64,000 nt of DNA, from the NCBI GenBank assembly GCA_016490735.1, contig JAEMWC010000156.1, forward strand, positions 686,001-750,000, given 5' to 3'. This document shows, piece by piece, positions 11,625 to 21,836 of the stretch. A model generated the notes under the pieces. The model had not been told where the DNA came from, searched no databases, and saw only the letters and a list, made by a program, of their open reading frames with translations. This stretch comes from Pachyseris speciosa (Eukaryota; Cnidaria; Anthozoa; Scleractinia; Pachyseridae). A program made the position numbers and the translations under genes. Position 1 is the first letter of the stretch, and the number at the start of each line of letters is the position of its first letter.

Positions 11625-14600
11625 ATGAGCCCCGGTACCTTTGTTTTCTTACTTATATGTGCTGCCCGTTATTCGGACGTTTTTTCCGCCAGTTATAAAT
11701 GTCCTGGAGTTGCCGAGTATTCGCTGTCGTTTTATGGAATGTGGAGCAATGCAAACCACATGGGCGCTTTTCCTACGGGAGGCCAATTTTCTCCGCTTAT
11801 TGGTTGCTCTCATGAAGACGCGTACACCATGTGGGCTACTGGAATGAAAGCTTCTCCAGGAGTAAAAACCGTAGCTGAAACGGGTACGTTAATCTCGTCA
11901 TTACTAGAAATGATTGGGAGACCTATTTCAGTTGTTACAAAAGCTGTATCTTCCTCTTTCCACCTGGCACGCAGCTGGCCTTGGGAAGGCAGAAACTTGC
12001 TGAGCACGCCTTAGTCGGCTGGTTCGTAGCCACGTTTAACTTCTACGGCGTTCGCAAGTTGACCAGTATTAAACTCTGTTATCATGCCGCTTCCTTTATA
12101 AAACAGCCTTTACTCAGCGTCGCTTATTTAGAAAGGCTTTCACCAACAGACAACGAATCACTGAGCCGTCACCCAACTATTTTCTAAAGGGAAACGAATT
12201 TTACCTTTGCATCATCCAATTTCCATTTAGTTCTATCTTTACTTTATCAATATTGAAAGGAAAAGATGAAACCCGTAGACAACTTCCGCCTTGTCGCACA
12301 TTGTTTACAGAATCGATTGGCATAAAGATTGAGGCGAGTTTTATCAGACTACAATCCTTTCCAGTCCAAGAGAAGGCAAACGTTTTAACGAATCTGCTTG
12401 ACAACAACTCTCACTGGCTAAAGACAATATTGCTATAATCTCTTAATGCCTCATCAAGCTTGGTAGTAGCTTATGATTGATTTAGGCCAAGTAATTCTGA
12501 AGTGCCAGTAAGCATGAGTCAGCGCAATCGCGTTCCCAAGAACAAGAATATGCGTTCGATCTTGCTGTGCATTGTTTACAGGCCCCGGATATAGGCCTTT
12601 CTTGTCTCGAAAATGAGCTCCTGCCAGCATATGTGAAGGCCTTATCCCGCAACAAGGACATCGTAATGACAGGAGATGTAAATTGTGACCTGTTAATCAA
12701 AAACCCCAGGGGTGATGCTCTTCGGTCTTTCTGTGCTTCCGTGAATGCCCACCAGTTGATAGACAGACCTACTGGGGTCACTATGGCATCACATAGCCTT
12801 TTGGATGTTGTCATGGTATCGAACAAGGACATAGTCAAGACCAGTGGTGTTTTAGACCTCACCATTAGCGACCACTACCTAGTGTACGTTGTCCTTGATA
12901 TGAAAGTGTCTAAGCCACCACCCACCTACATCACAACCCGGAGTTTTAAAAACTATACCACCGACCAGTTCTCCAGTGACATCGCCTTCGTGACGCAATT
13001 TGAGCCATCGTTACCATGTTTGAAAAACATACTAATGGACAAATAGCATCTAATACAAGAACAACCATTACTCAGAGAGATATTCAAGGAACCTCCCTTA
13101 ATTTCTCATAAAAAAAGGAAGGTAAAGATAAAGATATGCTTGTTAAAGCAAAACTATAAATAACATTCTGGGCGATGACAATGAGCACACAGCACGAGTC
13201 GCGTTAGTCTGTCAACCCCATTTTGATCACCTACAGAAGACTACAATTAAGTGTATGAATAGTGGTTTTAAAATTTATTCCATCAGACAGGATCGATAGG
13301 AACAAATCATAAATTTGGATGTTTTCGCGCGAGGTCCGCCACGTTTAGCCAAGCACTATTATCCCGTGAAAGTAATTTTTTTGGATATGTCTTCTACTTA
13401 ATTTATTATTTTTTCCGCAAAAAGTGGGGGGCCCTGGCCCCTCCCCGGCCCCTTCCCCTGCACGGTCTCTGTAAATGCAACAGAATCCATATTTCCTTAA
13501 CAAATTTAACTGCGCACTGGTTGCATATGACTCCTAAGACTGTGCAGCTATTATCAGCAATGTGAATGTAGGCGGGTACTTTTATGATTTGTCTGAACGC
13601 AATTCTGCACTTTTTTTTTCAGGCAATGCAACATCTCTGTACCGTGAAACTGCAATAGCTATCATGGACAACAAAATCGCCTGGAAAGCATTCATGGCTT
13701 TTAGTCTCACCACAGGCACTGGTCATTTGATGCCACCACTCAACGTCAAAGTTACACGTGACTTTTCCTTAGTGTCTCTAGTCACCATGCTTGCTCCGTC
13801 ACCTGATTGGTTCACTGGCATCATGAAGATGGACCTCTGTAACGGTACAGCTGGAACGTGGTTGGACAGTATGACAGTCGATATGTTACATCCCTGGGAT
13901 GCAGGAACGGATGAAGGGACTATGTTTGATACCAGCGATGTGGCAACTAACCCACCCGGTTATATTACGCGAATCACCAAGAGCTCGGACACTCCTTTCA
14001 AGAACGTACAACAGGCAAGTATAGCGACTCTGGGTAAATTGAAGTTCGAGAGGATAAACAAACCAACTATGCCCATGCAATGCAGTGGAGAGGAGACTTA
14101 CAGCGTCACGTTCCAAGGGAGGTGGACCTTACAGAGTCATCCTAATGGATTCCCTTCAGGTGCTCACTTCTCGCCTATTGTTGGTGCTACCCACTCGTAC
14201 AAGTATCAGTTCTGGGGTGACATGATCAGAGCTTCCCCAGGTGTAAAAAAAGTCGCCGAAATAGGTACGTACGTCATGGCAACTCAAAGATCCTAATCAA
14301 ATTTAACCTACTGTCGCACCATGATAATGATGATGATGATGATGATGATGACGACGACGACGACGACGACGTCGACGACGACGACGATGATGACGACTGG
14401 GATCTTTTTTAATATCATCGAGGTCTTTAATCGAGGTCTTATTTCGTCTTTAAGCGACAGAGGGCAAAAGATATTAAACAAATTCCAATGACATCCACCA
14501 AGTGACCAGCTGACCGATCGACTAACTAAACCAAATACCGACAGACCGAGTAACTTACGGACCGACCAACTCACCGACTGACTTACAAAGTGGCTAGCTG

Positions 14601-15746
14601 ATAGTATAGCGTGACTGGATGGCCAGCTCAATAATCATGTCAGTGACTGTTTGACTCACTGACTGACCGACTGATTGAATGACTGACTTACCTAATGACT
14701 GAATGATTCCAAAGTCAGTTACCCGCACTTTATCTTGGATCCAAATAATCCTACATTGGGAGTTTCCCTCTTCGACTTTTGAGGCCTAACGAACGGTCAA
14801 CCTGAAAATATTCATTCTTTTTTACTCTTATGTTCAGTGGGGTAGGCCTCCCTCTCAGCGATGTCGCCTGAAGAATTTAATCTTCGTTATGGTCAACTCT
14901 TTGCGTAGTATTTTAAGTATCTGAATAGTTCTTCCAACCGTTTTTGTCACGTCTTCTGTCGCTCTTTCATTTGCTCTCATTTCTCCATCTGTCCTTCCCT
15001 CCAGGTTCTATACTAGCACCTGGCACAATAAATAGAGATCACTAGTAGCAGTAAATTAACGGAGTTATTATTTCATTTGGTTTTGCTTCTCCTATCTGCA
15101 CTTCTCTCAAGGTGTTGCTGACACATTGAACAACGAAATCAATGGATTTAAGAAGCCTGGTTTCGTGTTCGAATCTTACAAAGCAAGCTCTGCTTCTGGT
15201 GCTGCCAGCAATATAACCATGGTGATTAAGGTCAAGGCTATGTACTCCTGGGTATCTTTGATCACCATGATCGCGCCGTCTCCTGATTGGTTCGTTGGAG
15301 TTGATCGCTATAACCTCTGCGCAAGTAATGGCCAATGGACAGACAGCGCGACCGTTGATCTGTTTCCTTGGGATGCCGGGACGGAACAAGGTTTTAACTT
15401 CGCATCAACCGACATCTTTACCATGCCCCCTGACGTCATCACAAGGATCACCCCAAGCAGTGACACGGTGATGAAAGGTGACGCCGCGAATCCACTTGCC
15501 AGGATCATTTTCCAGAGGCAGCCAGTTTTTGAGCCGGCGTCAATCTCTACCCCATTGCCCGGTTTCATCTCTACCTCATCACCTTTCAGCTCGGCCTCAT
15601 CAATCATAGGATTGCAGGGTCCATCCACCGAGAACGGCGGAAATGAAAAATCGGAAGGAAACTCTGCTCAAAGGTCCTGCTGTGGTGTCGGTCTCGTTTT
15701 CTTGATAGTCGTTGTTCAACAGGCCTTGTTAATTGTAAGGGGATAG
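11625..15746 (+). CDS. Secreted, likely GPI-anchored protein with two tandem Spondin_N domains
   Basis: Three exons, 11625-11883, 13623-14264 and 15112-15746, join in frame to 511 codons plus stop. The start at 11625 (MSPGTFVFLLICAARYSDVF) gives a clean signal peptide; an upstream in-frame ATG at 11553 would bury it. Domain 1 (about residues 28-205) carries SFYGMWS, FSPLIG, VAETG, LAPSPDWFTGI and WDAGTDEG. Domain 2 (about 225-425) carries TFQGRWT, FSPIVGATH, VAEIG, IAPSPDWFVGV and WDAGTEQG. These are hallmarks of the F-spondin N-terminal fold, a secreted matrix and adhesion module. A Ser/Pro/Thr-rich linker leads to a C-terminal hydrophobic stretch (GVGLVFLIVVV) ending in RG, as in GPI-anchor signals. 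Both introns are phase 1 and fall just after VAE-x-G in each domain, indicating internal duplication. No thrombospondin repeats are present. AATAAA lies at 15983. Ligand and exact role are unknown. Confidence 0.88.
12540..13046 (+). pseudogene. LINE endonuclease (APE-type) fragment in spondin intron 1
   Basis: A frame of 159 codons at 12567-13046 shows motifs of the apurinic-like endonuclease domain of non-LTR retrotransposons: GDVNCDLL, SHSLLDVVMVS and the catalytic SDHYLV. The frame stops at 13046 before any reverse transcriptase, and the upstream part of the domain is not recognisable. It is a dead fragment of a CR1/Jockey/L2-like element on the same strand as the host gene. A domesticated role is unlikely. 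Confidence 0.75.
14318..14396 (+). repeat. (GAT)n/(GAC)n trinucleotide microsatellite
   Basis: About 75 bp of GAT/ATG repeats pass into GAC/ACG repeats, in spondin intron 2. Poly-Val and poly-Ile frames on the minus strand derive from it. The following 250 bp carry degenerate 'actgactga'-type repeats. Confidence 0.85.
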
Positions 15747-16686
15747 TGTTTCATTCCTAGCTTTCATTATTGCTCTGTTTATCACAATAATTTTGACCAC
15801 ACTTGTATACCACACTACGAAAATTAAGGCACAAATGTAAACTGTATTTATTTCTTTGTTTGTTTTGTTTACGTCTCCTTTGTTTTTTGGGTTCCAAAAT
15901 GCAAATTGCTAACCGGCAGTCCATAGCTCCTGTAAGACGTAATTAAGAGACTCATACTAAAAACATTATGTAAATTCACCTCAATAAACTAAATCAAAAA
16001 GAGCACTCCTCAAATTGTAATTGCTTTAATGGTGAACAAATCCAAGGACTCAAAATTTCGAGCCACATTATTTATAATTACATGATTTGAACCTTTTAAG
16101 ATATTGAGAGCGTTCTCGCCTCCATACGATCTTCTTGGTCATCGATAAGGAAATCACGTGGCGCTGTTCAAAAGGAATACAGCTTTGTGAGCAATGATGA
16201 ACCGGATTCACCGTGAAACAGTTGTCGGTTCGCGCGAGAGAGTGTCTTTTAGTTAAGTGTCGTAAAACACAAACTTGCATTTGCACTGGACAATTGCCGA
16301 GCAAGCACAGACAGCGCGATGAAAAAGTCAAAACTATGAAGAAATACACGTAGCCACTGCCAAAAGAGAACAAATGTGGGCAATAACAGAGCCAAGTTTA
16401 GCTATATGGAAATGCCCTTCACCTGCTAAATAGAGGCCCCTGTCAACCCACTGACATGCCCACTTGCAAGTCCGATCGCCGTTTAACGCCGAAACGGTTT
16501 CTGACTGGAAAACAAACTGGTGAAACAGGGAAAGGTATTCCGGAGAAAATGCAACAGGCAAGAGATACTCAACGTTTATAGAGTGCATTAGGCAAGACAT
16601 ACACAAAGCTCAGACATCTTCGAATTTTCTCCCCAAAAGTTGCCCTTCTCAGCCTTTGACACATTCTTCCATTCTCCGATCATTTA

Positions 16687-16884
16687 CAGTCGAACCTCCC
16701 TTTGTGACCACCTCCCGTAAGCGACCACTTTTCCGAAATACTATTAAATACTTCTCCCAGTCACATTATTGTAATTAGAACGACCACCTCTAGTAAGCGA
16801 CCGCGACCACTTCTAGAGTTGACGCGGGTATGAAATTTTCTATTAATTTTAGCTAATTGTCTTTAACCTCCAGTAAGCGACCTA
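16687..16884 (+). mobile_element. Partial Tigger-like MITE
   Basis: It begins TA|CAGTCGAACCTCC like the element at 1826 and carries the same 'taagcgacca' motifs, but the right terminus is missing. A foldback element follows directly. Confidence 0.6.
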
Positions 16885-16897
16885 TACTTGTCACATA

Positions 16898-17486
16898 GGA
16901 TACTTCACAAATTAATGTGATCAAGTAAGCTGAAGCCACTCTAAGGGCACTAAGGCCACAAGGTAGCGGGCATTACCCCTTAAATCTAACAAAGCAAAAA
17001 TTGAGCCCAAGCATTAGCAGCCATGGACAGCTGTTTCGGCCTTGTTAGGCCTTATCAGCATGGCATAGCTAATGCTCAGGCTCAAGTACCCACATATCAA
17101 TAAAACAAGCAATGAAAACGTAAAGCTTGTGGGATGTGGCTGGAGTGACAAAGATACTTCACAAATTAATGTGATCAAGTAAGCTGCAGCCACTCTAAGG
17201 GCACTAAGGCCACAAGGTAGCGGGCATTACCCCTTAAATATGTGGGTACTTGAGCCTGAGCATTAGCTATGCCATGCTGATGAGGCCTAACAAGGCCGAA
17301 ACAGCTGTCCATGGCTGCTAATGAGTCTAATGCTTGGGCTCAATCTTTGCTTTGGTAGATTTAAGGGGTAATGCCCACTACCTTGTGGCCTTAGTGCCCT
17401 TAGAGTGGCTTCAGCTTACTTGATCACATTAATTTGTGAAGTATCCTTGTCACTCCAGCCACATCCCACAAGCTTTACGTTTTCAC
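16898..17486. mobile_element. Large foldback element with 13-bp target-site duplication
   Basis: The element is bordered by identical 13-bp sequences 'tacttgtcacata' at 16885-16897 and 17487-17499. Inside, a unit (from 'gatacttcacaaattaatg' to 'ggctggagtgac') occurs once, restarts at about 17152 for some 90 bp, then appears as a complete reverse complement from about 17241 to 17486. Arms of about 245 bp can therefore fold back. No protein frame is present. Confidence 0.8.
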
Positions 17487-17699
17487 TACTTGTCACATAA
17501 TCTGTTAGCTATTACATTTTCGTTGGCGCTCCCTTGGTCGGTACCGCAGACATGAATTTCATGCCAAAACCGGGTGTGTTCCCGATTAAATAGACTTTCA
17601 ATACACGTGTATACACTGAAATGAATTTGTCAAGTTCATTGTATTTTATCTCGAATCTGGAGTGCTCGACTCTAAGAGAAGACCTAAAATTGATCACAA

Positions 17700-17736
17700 A
17701 TAGTAGTCGAAAGCCGAGAAGGGACTTCAGACTTCA

Positions 17737-17786
<50 letters not shown>

Positions 17787-17815
17787 GATTGGGATTTCCG
17801 ATAGTGGATATGGCT
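17700..17815 (+). repeat. Heptamer minisatellite (ACTTCGG)n in a dispersed repeat
   Basis: About nine 7-bp units (ACTTCAG then ACTTCGG) lie between 'gccgagaagg' and 'gggattgggatttccgata'. An inverted, longer copy with the same flanks lies at 21340-21560, so the array travels inside a dispersed repeat. Confidence 0.8.
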
Positions 17816-17954
17816 TAATTAGTATATCAGCCTGTTTAGATGGCTGAGATAAACTAAAACTGTATGGATTTGTCTACATGGCTGTGTCGATGGCTTCTCA
17901 CGACGTATACTGTGGCTAAAACAACAACCCGAACATTGTCATCGATTTTTTCTA

Positions 17955-18700
17955 AACACTGTGCAGCAGATAGGTGGAGTACCTAGGGTGGTTCGCACTG
18001 ATAAGAGAATGGAAAATATATGGGTTTCCATCATCCAGCCGCTATTAAGGTATAATAACGGTGATGATTTAGCCAAGGTCTTAATCCAGGGGCGGTGCCT
18101 CACATGGGCCGTTAGTCCCGTTGCACTTACCCCTTTTGCGTCTTGCTTCTTTTCCAAATTTTTTTTTCATGATGTGCTGTACTATAAATTTATGTTATAT
18201 ATTAATAGAGGAGTACCCAATAAAGCTGTAGGGAAAAAAAAAGGCGATAACAGCATTGTTCAAGGAAGTAGTGCCAACCAAAGAATAGAAGCTTACTGGT
18301 AAAAGTTAAGGCAAGGTGGAGGCGGCTGGTGGATGAACTTGTTTAAGGATTTTAGAGATTCTGGTGTCTTTTTACATGTTGATCCGTTGCTTAAAGAATG
18401 CTTAAAGTTTTGTTTTATGTCTAACTCCACTGTGTTGCAAAACTGTGGAATATCAAGAAACTAAGAGTTGACAAAAACGCAGATGCTCTTGGAGGAAAGC
18501 CAGACGTAATGTACTTTGTGCCTAAAGTATATTCGACCCACAGGTATCTCGTTCGATCATGTCCACCACTGAAGAAGATGTGGAAGCCTGTAAAACTCTT
18601 TTCGGGGCACAATCCAGAGATAACTCGCGGGAGTTTGAGGAGCTCGTGGGGCATATATTCCCCAACCACCGAGTAACTCAAAACAGAGAGGAAAGTTTAA
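17955..18700 (+). pseudogene. Degenerate DDE integrase-like transposase remnant
   Basis: In one frame the sequence reads RTDKRMENIWV, then QGSSANQRIEAYW, a stop (TAA at 18300), KLRQGGGGWWMNLFKDFRDS and LLKECLKFCFM, followed by more stops at about 18460 and 18500. The pattern R-x-D-x-x-x-EN, then a (G/S)SxANQRIEAxW box and a xxxWxNLFxxxxDSGxF helix, matches a family of integrase-core proteins widespread in cnidarian and fish genomes. Several stops and a weak N-terminal half show that it is decayed. The exact transposon class is not certain. Confidence 0.6.
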
Positions 18701-19335
18701 TGCTTTTTATAGAAATAATTAACAGACAATTTGAAACGATTGGGATTTGGACGCTGCAGGCCTGTCAACAGTAACCATTATCAAGCATAGCCTTACATAA
18801 TGATTGCTTTCAAAATATTTAAGGCATCTGGAATGTTCTGCTGCATCACGTTCAGATTCCTTGTTAAGTTTAGGCACCAACGTTGTAAAGTTACATTTAC
18901 AGCTATTAGTTATTGTCGGAAACATGTCAACATGATATTGCTTTTATTATGTTTGATTGCGTTTCACAAAATAACGTCTTTAAATCCCTGAATTGAAATA
19001 AAATTGTGTATTCAAATGAACTTGGACATCCTTCGAATAATATTTGTACACGACCGCTAATGGTCAGCGTGCCACTCAGATCACTGCAGGTGTACATGGT
19101 TACTGTGCGGGAGTCACAAGTAAATTCCGGTTTTCAATCACTTTTTTCTCGTTGGAATGCTACCTCTAATCACTCGGGCTTCCCGTGTCTCGCGGGTCGC
19201 CCGGGTCTAAAATTACCGTCCGTTCTTCTTTTTCTTGGAGTTTCGTCCACAAAGCTCACTTCCGGCGTTTCTGCGCAAGCGCTAGCTAATAATGGTCATT
19301 TTGGAATAAGTAAACTATTTTTACCTCTATAGTTC

Positions 19336-19815
19336 TTCAGCATGACGGTGGCCTAGCGCTCATCTGTACCGCTTGTGATGCAGATGTTCCGGGTTCGATT
19401 CCCGCTTTCTTTCTTTCTTTTTTTTTTTTTCATCTTCTTTTTAAAATATCTTATTATATATTATTGTAAGTTATAAATGGTTGAGCTGTAAAGCAATTTT
19501 CAAGGGATATATTCATGATAGCTTAGTTAATCTTTTGTCTCACGATTGAGTCACAAAGATGTGGATCGCGACGTTTCGACCGCTATATTGCTATTTTATC
19601 ACATTACATTGCGATGAACCTCTGTGGCCAAGAGGTCATTGTACCTGCCTCTGACTCAGCTAACCCAGGTTCGATATCTATTAGTGGCATATATCGCGGG
19701 CCTTTTGTTTCGTTTCTCTTTTTCTTCTTCTTTTTTACAAGTGTTCAATTATTGTTCTCAATGGTTGAGCTGTAAAGCAAGTTTGTAATTTTAGGGGGAT
19801 ATATGTTGATAGGGG
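19336..19815 (+). mobile_element. Two tandem tRNA-derived SINE-like units
   Basis: Each unit has a tRNA-like head with an A-box-like 'GTGGCCTAGCGCTCA' (19350) or 'TGTGGCCAAGAGGTCA' (19623) and a B-box 'GGGTTCGATTCCC' (19389) or 'AGGTTCGATATCT' (19668). Each is followed by a T-rich stretch and a shared body 'atggttgagctgtaaagcaa'. The order head-body-head-body suggests a tandem or dimeric SINE. Confidence 0.55.
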
Positions 19816-19928
19816 TCTAAAGAAATAGACTCAAACAGAAGCTAAGCACAATGCGTCTGATGTAAGAAAGACAGACTTCTCTCTATTCTTTTGTTTAGCG
19901 ATAAATTAGGGATACAATGCTGTTTTTT

Positions 19929-20024
19929 GCAAGGGCCGATACAACGTAGAATGGTTTTAAGTTTTGTGTACTATATTTTGGCTGGCCAAAACTTAAACCC
20001 ATTCTACGTTGTATCGGCCCTTGC
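19929..20024. repeat. Long near-perfect hairpin (38-bp arms)
   Basis: Arms at 19929-19966 and 19987-20024 are reverse complements apart from a few positions ('aagggccgatacaacgtaga' against 'tctacgttgtatcggccctt'), with a loop of about 20 bp. It could be a minimal palindromic MITE. No function can be assigned. Confidence 0.75.
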
Positions 20025-20389
20025 TTTTATACTCTCTGTTGATTTTATTACGCCGATCAGATCACCAGTTTGATCCAACGTATACCAGCAGGATTATTGT
20101 CCACGGTTGCTTGCTTGAACATTTGATATTTGTTTTTTGCAAGCCCGAGTTTCGGCTAATTGTAGCCTCTTGTTCGGGAAAGAAGACACAAGACATCCTT
20201 GCTGGAGGATTTCCCTGTAAAAGTTTTTCAGAGATATTCAAATAGATATTCAGAGCAGGTTTAAGTATGATCAAATATTCGGTTTATCAACAGAGTTGAT
20301 AAGTGAAGGTACCATCCGTAAAGAGATTCGAGTGCTGACGTTTACGTCCTTCCGGATTCCCTCCGACAAAGGGCTAACCTTGACTGAAA

Positions 20390-20845
20390 CCTCCCGGGGG
20401 GGGGGGGGGAGCACTTCCTAGTAATAGCCTAATCGGGATGTGCCGGTGGATGGGGTCACATTTTCACGACTGGATTGACTATAATGGGGTTGCATTTTCA
20501 ATAGAGTTACTAGAACGGGGTCGCACATTTTCGGGATTGTCGGGGTTAATGTAGCAGAATATTTGCACTGTAGGTGAAAAGTAAAGTGTCCTACATTCAC
20601 TTTAACAAATGTGTCAATTCATTTTAGGATGAACTACTTAAAAGGCTTTACAAGGTAAATACATAAACAGAAAGTGACTGAGTTGGGATTACGAAAATTA
20701 CATTTGGCCAAAAGTGACTAAGATGGGGTCTATAATCGGCCAAAGAATAGGCTATAATGGGGTAGGGGTTCTGAGAAGCTAGCGCACATACCCAGCAGAA
20801 ATTGACCCAAGTAAACCCCCGGCCCGGGACTGAAACTGACAGTAG
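20390..20845. repeat. G-rich dispersed repeat with C/G-run ends
   Basis: It begins with 'cctcccggggg' plus a G-run and ends with 'acccccggcccggga', a weak inverted pair. Inside, phrases such as 'tataatggggt' recur. No frame looks coding. Confidence 0.45.
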
Positions 20846-21339
20846 GGCAATTTCACATTGATTCACAAGGCTATTGCGTGAGACATTAATACGCCGTGCA
20901 AAATTGTCATGATTCAACCTTTTTCCCGCAGAACTAATATTATTCCCGGCTTTCAATCTTTTTTTTCTTTCAAAAGTCGTTTTTATTATTGTCCTTTATC
21001 TCTTGCTTTACATTTTCTTAATTTCCTTGTCGATAGTCTGAATTCAGTTGTACAGCCTACACGAAAGTAAATTGGCGTTCATCTCAGTCTCTGAACAATT
21101 GTTTTATATTGGAAGCTTGTCTCACTCATGAGCACGAAGCGGCTCCAGCTTTGGCCATCGCGTCGCCGTTTATTTCATTTCATGTTACTTCAGTGCATAA
21201 TGAGCTTAACAGATCCCCAGTCCCTTTCCAAAACATCCCACACTAGAAATAAATAGACAGGGGAAAGGTAATGAACTCAGCTTACGTCCTCATCCATTTT
21301 CAGAAGTCTGAAAATATGGCTGATATATTAAATATCCAC

Positions 21340-21417
21340 AGTCGGAAATCCCAAACCCAAATTCCGAAATCCGAAATCCGTAATCCGAAGTCTAAAGTCT
21401 GAAGTCTGAAGAAGTCT

Positions 21418-21493
<76 letters not shown>

Positions 21494-21560
21494 TGAAGTC
21501 TGAAGTCTGAAGTCTGAAGTCTGAAGTCTGAAGTCCCTCCTCGGCTTTCGCAATACGTAT
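21340..21560 (-). repeat. Heptamer minisatellite (GAAGTCC)n, inverted copy
   Basis: About twenty 7-bp units (GAAGTCC and GAAGTCT) lie between 'tcggaaatcccaaaccc' and 'ctcctcggctttcg', the reverse complement of the flanks at 17700. The repetitive LQTSDFG frame read across it is not a gene. Confidence 0.85.
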
Positions 21561-21836
21561 TTACTTTCTAATGCCCACAATAGCATTCTAACAATCTATC
21601 AGTTTCTTCAGGATGTGTATTTTAAACGCTCACGAATCCTTTTCACTCGTCAACTTTCACACAACTGAAGCTCACTTATTACCAGTTTTCGTGAAACATC
21701 ACGGAAGTTGATTCGAACGGAAGAGTGGATAAGTTTAAAGTAGGGGGGAGGGAAAGAATGACTAAGACCTGTAGGTGACATACATTGACTTTGTGGGGTG
21801 GACAGGGTAAGGAGGCGGTTCTGTGGGAGGTGAAAC

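Noticed and set aside
12567..13046. Independent host gene inside the spondin intron
   Set aside because: Its motifs are those of a LINE endonuclease and it ends abruptly; it is a transposon fragment.
21392..21586. Regular short repeats resembling a CRISPR array or a repeat protein
   Set aside because: The 7-bp units have no spacers and lie in a eukaryotic dispersed repeat; the DFGLQTS-type frame is only the heptamer translated.
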